Shown: one piece after another, positions 5,971-9,470 of the stretch | Layout of the letters: the number at the start of each line of letters is the position of its first letter | Numbering within the stretch: position 1 is the first letter of the stretch | Assembly (NCBI GenBank): GCA_016844515.1 | Contig: JAERMP010000065.1 | Location: 1-9,470 of the forward strand | DNA length: 9,470 bases | Reading direction: 5' to 3' | Origin: Thermoleophilia bacterium | Lineage (GTDB): Bacteria; Actinomycetota; Thermoleophilia; Gaiellales; Gaiellaceae | Notes under the pieces: model-generated | Told to the model about the DNA's origin: nothing | Database searches by the model: none | The model's input: only the letters and a program-made list of their open reading frames with translations | Program-made: the position numbers and the translations under genes

Positions 5971-6640
5971 AACGCGGTTCGATCCAGACCTGGCGCGCGA
6001 CAGCGAGGAGCTCGCCGTCTTCGGTCAAGAGGGCGGTGCCGGCGTAGATCTTCCGGCCGTCCTCTCCGACCGGCCAGGCCGTGACTACACACCGCTCACC
6101 ACTACTCGGCACGCGGAGGACGCGCGCGGTCATGCGGCCGAGGACGACCTCTCCTCTGCCTTCGGCCCCCACCGCGTAGGCGCCCGGGCAGTCGATCGCC
6201 GCCCAGACCATCTCGGGGGCGGACTCACTCGGCGTCCAGGGCGCCGCGTGAAGGGGCTCGCGACCGAGAACCGGGCCAACGCGGATCCCGAGTCCGTCCC
6301 CCGAGGAACGATCACCGCAGACGAAGCACTCGCCGAACTCCGGGCTCCAACCACGAACGTGACGCTCCCGAGCCGCCTCTGCCTCTTCCAGCGAGATCGC
6401 CGGCACCGGCTCGAGGTCGACAGCAGCGGGACGCGCTTCTGCGACGACGGCATCGCCGTCGAGCAAGACCACGACGTCGTCGTCACGGCGCACGACGAGC
6501 GACCGCTCGAGCGGCGGGGGCTGGCGAAGGGTCACCTCGACGTCCTCCGCCTCGACGTACGCCGCCAGCCGACCGCACGCGTACCCACCATTCGCCGACG
6601 TCAGGGGTCCGCGAAAGCGTCGCTCGAACGTGATGTCCAT
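5966..6640 (-). CDS. Hotdog-fold thioesterase-like protein
   Basis: The 224-residue product looks like a double-hotdog protein of the acyl-CoA thioesterase type. NGGYACGRLA (17-26) resembles the first hotdog's opening helix, and AAIDCPGAYA (147-156) the second's. Between them FGECFVCGDRSSGDGLGIRVG (from about 102) is a Cys-rich linker seen in actinobacterial proteins annotated as thioesterase family. The C-terminal strands (GRMTARVL, GERCVVTAWPVGEDGRKIYAGTALLTEDGELLA) fit a hotdog sheet. The expected reaction is hydrolysis of an acyl-CoA thioester, but I cannot identify a catalytic residue with certainty. It converges with the PAS gene across the palindromic element, and its TAG stop is part of that element. 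The ATG at 6640 has no ribosome site but sits 6 bp after a TAGTGT, suggesting a leaderless mRNA. Confidence 0.75.
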   Translation of the reverse strand: MDITFERRFRGPLTSANGGYACGRLAAYVEAEDVEVTLRQPPPLERSLVVRRDDDVVVLLDGDAVVAEARPAAVDLEPVPAISLEEAEAARERHVRGWSPEFGECFVCGDRSSGDGLGIRVGPVLGREPLHAAPWTPSESAPEMVWAAIDCPGAYAVGAEGRGEVVLGRMTARVLRVPSSGERCVVTAWPVGEDGRKIYAGTALLTEDGELLAVARQVWIEPRS

Positions 6641-6646
6641 GCGCGG

Positions 6647-6652
6647 ACACTA
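6647..6652 (-). promoter_or_regulatory. Candidate -10 element for a leaderless thioesterase-like gene
   Basis: On the minus strand TAGTGT (6652-6647) is followed by exactly 6 nt and then the ATG at 6640. This spacing puts the transcription start on the start codon. There is no ribosome-binding sequence in the gap and no clear -35. Confidence 0.45.
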
Positions 6653-6676
6653 GACGCGTGACTGAGACGACACCGC

Positions 6677-6756
6677 AAGGGCCGCGAATGCGGCCGCCTT
6701 CAAGGATCTTGCGCGACCGGAATCCGCGCGTCAGCGGATTCCGATCCTGCGCGGAC
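6677..6756. promoter_or_regulatory. Nested inverted and direct repeats upstream of nadE
   Basis: GCCGC-gaat-GCGGC (6681-6694), flanked by AAGG and CCTT, forms one hairpin (6677-6700). CGGAATCCGC and GCGGATTCCG (6718-6727 and 6734-6743) form a perfect 10-bp stem with loop GCGTCA. The second palindrome is flanked by a direct repeat: GATCTTGCGCG (6705-6715) and GATCCTGCGCG (6743-6753), one mismatch. All lie just upstream of the nadE -10 element and in the divergent control region shared with the thioesterase-like gene, so operator function is plausible. I do not recognise a known NAD-repressor motif in it. Confidence 0.5.
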
Positions 6757-6763
6757 AAGTAGT

Positions 6764-6769
6764 TAGACT
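6764..6769 (+). promoter_or_regulatory. Candidate -10 element for nadE and its leader ORF
   Basis: TAGACT is followed by 6 nt and the ATG at 6776, so transcription would begin at that ATG. No -35 is visible, and the palindrome ending at 6743 occupies the region immediately upstream. Confidence 0.45.
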
Positions 6770-6775
6770 CGGTTT

Positions 6776-6799
6776 ATGACTGTGAGGCGAAAACCTTGA
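6776..6799 (+). CDS. Possible leaderless leader peptide MTVRRKP overlapping the nadE start
   Basis: ATG at 6776 opens a 7-codon frame that ends at TGA 6797-6799. That stop shares bases with the TTG start of nadE (6796-6798) in a TTGA overlap. The ATG would be the 5' end of the mRNA given the -10 at 6764-6769. Ribosomes ending here could restart at the TTG, helped by GAGG at 6784-6787. The frame is too short to judge by coding statistics and may be chance. Confidence 0.3.
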   Translation: MTVRRKP

Positions 6800-8508
6800 G
6801 GCTCGCTCTCGCTCAATTGAATGCGATCGTCGGCGACCTCGAGGGAAACCGGGAGAAGATCCTCGACGCCCTCTCCAACGCTCGCAGTGCCGGAGCCGAC
6901 CTCGTCGTGTTCCCCGAGCTGGCTACCACGGGCTATCCGCCCGAGGACTTGCTCCTTCGGCCAGGTTTCGTGCGCGCTGCACAAGAGTCGCTCGAGGAGA
7001 TCGCCGGTGCCACGCAAGGCATCGTGGCGCTCGTCGGAACGCCGTGGTTCGACCGAGACCTCGCAAACGCCTGCGCCGTTTGCGCCGACGGGCGCGTACG
7101 CACCGTCTACCGCAAGCACTTCCTTCCGAACTACGGCGTGTTCGACGAGCACCGGTACTTCGCCGAGGGCCGCGACCTCGTGCTGCTCCAACTCGGCGAT
7201 ACGAGCGTCGGACCAACGATCTGCGAAGACGTCTGGCAACCCGGCCCGCCGGCGACCGACCTGGCTCTCGCCGGTGCCCAGCTCATCGTCAACCTCTCGG
7301 CCTCACCGTTCCACGTCGGAAAGGCCGAGGAGCGCGAGGAGATGCTCGTCACGCGAGCGCGCGACACGAGCGCCTACCTCGCGTTCTGCAACATGGTCGG
7401 CGGGCAGGACGAGCTCGTCTTCGACGGCCACTCGGTCGTCCTCGACGCCTCCGGTGAGGTCATTGCGCGCGCGCCCGGCTTCCAGGAGCATCTGCTCGTC
7501 GTCGACATCGAACTGGCCGACGCCATCGGCCGCCGGCTACGCGATGCGCGCCGGCGTGAGCTCGAGCGCTCTCGGGAGACCGTTCCGCAGGTCACCACTC
7601 TTGGGCTCGATCCGCCCGCAGCTCACGAGGACTCGACTCCAGCCGAGACCGTCCCATTCGAGCCAGAGCTCGAGCAGATGCGGCTCGCGCTCACGCTCGG
7701 GCTTCGCGACTACGTCCAGAAGAACGGCTTCGCGGAGGTAGTCGTCGGCGTCTCGGGCGGGATCGACTCGGCGGTGACAGCCGCGCTCTGTGCGGATGCG
7801 CTCGGCCCGGAGCGCGTCCACTGCGTCTCGATGCCGTCACGGTTCACCTCCGAGGGGACGCGTAGCGATGCGCTGCAAGTCGCGGAGCGCCTCGGCTGCG
7901 ATTTTCGTGAGCTTCCGATCGAGCCCACCGTCGAGGCGTTCCACGACGCCCTCCGAGGTGAGATCGAAGGCGGCCTCGCGGGGCTCGCCGCGGAGAACCT
8001 GCAGGCCCGCGTCCGCGGCGTGCTACTGATGGGGCTCTCGAACACGTACGGCTGGCTCGTCGTCTCGACTGGGAATAAGTCCGAGCTCGCCGTCGGCTAC
8101 TCGACGCTGTACGGGGACATGGTCGGCGGCTTCGCGCTGCTCAAAGATGTCTTCAAGACCGACGTCTTCCGGCTGGCCGAGCACCTGAACGAGCGCTCCG
8201 GGCGCGAGCTGATCCCGCGGAGCACCATCGAGCGTGCACCGAGCGCCGAGCTCCGGGAGGATCAGCGCGACGCAGATTCGATTCCCGGGTACGACGCACT
8301 CGACCCGGTTCTGGAGGCATACGTCGAGCAGGATCGCTCACGGGAAGAGCTTCTCGCGGAGTTCTACCCCGAGGTCGTGGAGCGCGCGATCGGACTCGTC
8401 GACCGGGCCGAGTACAAGCGCCGGCAGGCGCCGCCTGGGGTGAAGCTACGCCCGAAGGCCTTCGGCCGCGACCGCCGCACTCCGATCACAAATCGGTGGA
8501 AGGGTTGA
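6796..8508 (+). CDS. nadE: Glutamine-dependent NAD+ synthetase
   Basis: The 570-residue enzyme performs the last step of NAD+ synthesis, amidating nicotinic acid adenine dinucleotide with ammonia taken from glutamine, using ATP. The N-terminal nitrilase-type glutaminase domain (1 to about 260) has its Glu-Lys-Cys triad in FPELATTGYPPEDLL (E41), YRKHFLPNYGVFDE (K107) and TICEDVW (C143). The C-terminal synthetase domain (about 290-560) has the PP-loop SGGIDSA (320-326) and STGNKSE (424-430), plus GYSTLYGDMVGGFALLKDVFKTDV. Length and both active sites indicate a complete enzyme. TTG 6796 is the only usable in-frame start: upstream codons hold no ATG or GTG before a TAG at 6760. GAGG lies 8 nt upstream. 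Convergent with the glycosylase gene downstream. Confidence 0.96.
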   Translation: MRLALAQLNAIVGDLEGNREKILDALSNARSAGADLVVFPELATTGYPPEDLLLRPGFVRAAQESLEEIAGATQGIVALVGTPWFDRDLANACAVCADGRVRTVYRKHFLPNYGVFDEHRYFAEGRDLVLLQLGDTSVGPTICEDVWQPGPPATDLALAGAQLIVNLSASPFHVGKAEEREEMLVTRARDTSAYLAFCNMVGGQDELVFDGHSVVLDASGEVIARAPGFQEHLLVVDIELADAIGRRLRDARRRELERSRETVPQVTTLGLDPPAAHEDSTPAETVPFEPELEQMRLALTLGLRDYVQKNGFAEVVVGVSGGIDSAVTAALCADALGPERVHCVSMPSRFTSEGTRSDALQVAERLGCDFRELPIEPTVEAFHDALRGEIEGGLAGLAAENLQARVRGVLLMGLSNTYGWLVVSTGNKSELAVGYSTLYGDMVGGFALLKDVFKTDVFRLAEHLNERSGRELIPRSTIERAPSAELREDQRDADSIPGYDALDPVLEAYVEQDRSREELLAEFYPEVVERAIGLVDRAEYKRRQAPPGVKLRPKAFGRDRRTPITNRWKG

Positions 8509-8567
8509 TACGGCCAGACCGTAAGTGGTAACCGAAGAGCACGCGATCGTCGTCATCAAGGACGATC
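8509..8567. terminator. Weak hairpins between convergent nadE and glycosylase genes
   Basis: TACGG-ccaga-CCGTA (8509-8523) starts on the base after the nadE stop, and GATCGTC (8545-8551) pairs with GACGATC (8561-8567) around a 9-nt loop. Neither is followed by a U tract on either strand. They may slow or end convergent transcription, but termination is uncertain. Nothing else is seen between 8509 and 8598. Confidence 0.35.
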
Positions 8568-8598
8568 ACCCGGGCGGCCGAGCGCAGGCGAGGCTCAG

Positions 8599-9096
8599 TC
8601 ACGAGACGAGCTCTTGCAACGCTCGGAACCAGCCCAGGCGCTCCTCCCAGGGCGCCGCGGCGTTCGCGGGCGACGTCGACGGAAGCACGAAGAGCGCGGT
8701 CTCGCCAAGCTTCCGTTCCTGGAGGCCGTGATCCGGACGCTCCCGGAAGACGCCCTGATAGGCGGCCTTGCCGACGAACGCGATGGCGCGCAGCGAGGGA
8801 TCTGCGCCGATCTGCTCGAGGCGCTCGAGTGCGCCAGCGAAGTCCCGGGCCCGCAGATCGCTCGAGCCACGGGTCGTCCTCCGGGCTGCGTTCGTGAGCC
8901 CGATGCCGAGCGCGAGAAGCTCATGCTGCTCGCGCGGCTCGAGAAGGCGGGGCGTGAACCCAACTGCGTGGAGCAGGCGCCAGAAGTCGTTGCGCGGGTT
9001 CGCGAAGTGCGCGGCGGCGGCAGCGCTCGCGCGTCCAGGGTTGATCCCGCAGAAGACGACGTATACCCCCGGCCCGAGAACGTCCGGGACGCTCAG
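8599..9096 (-). CDS. mug: Mug-type G/U mismatch-specific uracil-DNA glycosylase
   Basis: This UDG-family-2 enzyme removes uracil (and related lesions such as ethenocytosine) opposite G to begin base-excision repair. From the proposed CTG start it has 165 residues, against 168 in E. coli Mug. DVLGPGVYVVFCGINPGRAS (5-24) aligns with the E. coli start and contains the catalytic Asn (N19). FANPRNDFWRLLHAVGFTPRLL and a C-terminal LPSTSPANA (138-146) in the wedge/minor-groove motif position complete the family pattern. The only ATG in frame (9249) would add 51 residues that are the shifted reading of the upstream gene, rich in Arg and Ala. CTG 9096, overlapping that gene's TGA as CTGA, fits the family N-terminus best, though CTG starts are rare. 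Translation is probably coupled to the 62-aa gene. Confidence 0.88.
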   Translation of the reverse strand: MSVPDVLGPGVYVVFCGINPGRASAAAAAHFANPRNDFWRLLHAVGFTPRLLEPREQHELLALGIGLTNAARRTTRGSSDLRARDFAGALERLEQIGADPSLRAIAFVGKAAYQGVFRERPDHGLQERKLGETALFVLPSTSPANAAAPWEERLGWFRALQELVS

Positions 9097-9281
9097 GCCG
9101 CTTCGACTTCGCGCGCGTCCAGGCGGAGCTCGAGCAGCATGCGGAGCCGCTCGCCCACGTCCGACGCTTCGGTTCGCACGTCGGGCTCGCGGTGGAGGAT
9201 TTTGACGGTGTCCTCGGCATAGCGCCAGCCGTAGCAGCGCTCGTAGCACTCCGCCTCGCTAAGCGTCCGGAGTCGCTCCAT
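9093..9281 (-). CDS. Small protein of unknown function, 62 aa, coupled to the glycosylase
   Basis: The product begins MERLRTLSEAECYERCYGWR and ends DAREVEAA. It has two Cys in a CYERCYG cluster (residues 12-18), a charged middle with KILHREPD, and an amphipathic C-terminal helix (SDVGERLRMLLELRLDARE). I recognise no named domain. The frame is the first of a two-gene minus-strand unit, and its TGA overlaps the start of the glycosylase. That overlap plus a -10-like TAGGCT 9 bp before the ATG supports it being real. A role linked to DNA repair is only a guess from context. Confidence 0.65.
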   Translation of the reverse strand: MERLRTLSEAECYERCYGWRYAEDTVKILHREPDVRTEASDVGERLRMLLELRLDAREVEAA

Positions 9282-9288
9282 CTGGCCC

Positions 9289-9328
9289 GCAGCCTAGGCC
9301 AGAGCCCGGATGGTGCCGGGTAGGCTGC
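9289..9328. promoter_or_regulatory. Symmetric divergent promoter region
   Basis: GCAGCCTA (9289-9296) and TAGGCTGC (9321-9328) are an exact inverted repeat, so each strand carries an identical TAGGCT -10 hexamer. The minus copy ends 9 bp before the ATG at 9281, and the plus copy ends 6 bp before the GTG at 9333. Both genes would therefore be leaderless or nearly so. The 24-bp centre would hold both -35 regions, so polymerases on the two sides should compete. Confidence 0.5.
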
Positions 9329-9332
9329 TCCC

Positions 9333-9470
9333 GTGGTGGTCAAACCGCGAGTGCTCGAGTTCGAAGTCACCGTCGACCGCGGCCGCTCGTCGCAAAGCGG
9401 GCTCGGCGGCGTCGCCCTCGAGCGTGAGGACGAGTGGTGGCCCGAGCACCTCGTGCTCGCGGCTCTCGTC
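9333..9470 (+). CDS. OsmC-family protein, N-terminal part (cut by window edge)
   Basis: I translated this frame by hand; 46 codons are open to the window end, starting MVVKPRVLEFEVTVDRGRSS. The following GLGGVALEREDEWWPEHLVL then AALV matches the OsmC/Ohr pattern of an N-terminal beta hairpin followed by the helix with a PEHLV-type motif. That helix normally leads to the first redox Cys, which would lie just outside the window. OsmC/Ohr proteins reduce organic hydroperoxides with a Cys pair, but many relatives lack that activity. GTG 9333 lies 6 bp after TAGGCT with no ribosome site, suggesting a leaderless mRNA; GTG 9336 is an alternative. Confidence 0.72.
   Translation, partial: MVVKPRVLEFEVTVDRGRSSQSGLGGVALEREDEWWPEHLVLAALV

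Noticed and set aside
5933..6661. Plus-strand 242-codon frame opposite the thioesterase-like gene
   Set aside because: The minus strand has the coherent hotdog-like protein with CFVCGDR; the plus frame begins within the palindromic element and has no domain.
8525..8731. Plus-strand 68-codon frame after nadE (MVTEEHAIVVIKDDHPGG...)
   Set aside because: The first 25 residues look protein-like, but the rest is antisense to the end of the glycosylase gene; I recognise no family.
8614..9222. Plus-strand 202-codon frame opposite the glycosylase and 62-aa genes
   Set aside because: It is a shadow of two minus-strand genes; the minus strand carries the Mug motifs.
9097..9249. 51-residue N-terminal extension of Mug from ATG 9249
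   Set aside because: It is the out-of-frame reading of the 62-aa gene, Arg/Ala/Pro-rich, and would precede the exact family N-terminus.

Overview
The window reads as GC-rich chromosomal DNA from an actinobacterium. Its style resembles deep-branching Actinobacteriota such as Thermoleophilia: strong C/G third positions, GTG and TTG starts, and several genes that seem to be transcribed without a leader. The lineage is inferred from style and gene types, not from a marker gene. I see no phage, transposase or CRISPR. Nearly all coding DNA belongs to recognisable housekeeping or metabolic families, so the unusual content is mainly in the intergenic DNA and at gene boundaries.

Left part (1-1277). 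A minus-strand HTH/TPR regulator runs off the left edge. Divergent from it is a near-ideal sigma-70 promoter (936-964). Its transcript would meet a strong bidirectional terminator (1111-1144) without crossing a convincing gene, which makes a candidate small RNA of about 170 nt. Two further hairpins lie between that terminator and the next gene.

Middle (1278-5923). A minus-strand DHA2-type 14-helix MFS exporter lies head-to-head with a plus-strand acyl-CoA synthetase, with only 21 bp between the predicted starts. The synthetase overlaps a short-chain dehydrogenase by 11 bp, so these two form one operon acting on an acyl or alcohol/keto substrate. A small zinc-ribbon plus PAS protein follows with its own -10 element.

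Junction (5919-5970). The PAS gene and a convergent hotdog/thioesterase-like gene end inside one 52-bp element. It consists of two opposed GTAG-plus-hairpin units, the architecture of a REP doublet (REPIN/BIME). The GTAG tetranucleotides supply both TAG stop codons.

Right part (6641-9470). A divergent region rich in inverted repeats precedes glutamine-dependent NAD+ synthetase (nadE). It starts at TTG and overlaps a possible leaderless 7-residue leader peptide. Convergent to it is a two-gene unit: a 62-aa protein of unknown function, then a Mug-type mismatch uracil-DNA glycosylase that appears to start at CTG in a CTGA overlap. A symmetric divergent promoter then drives an OsmC-like gene cut by the right edge.

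Two genes (the left regulator and the right OsmC-like gene) are open at the window edges and were read directly from the nucleotide sequence.
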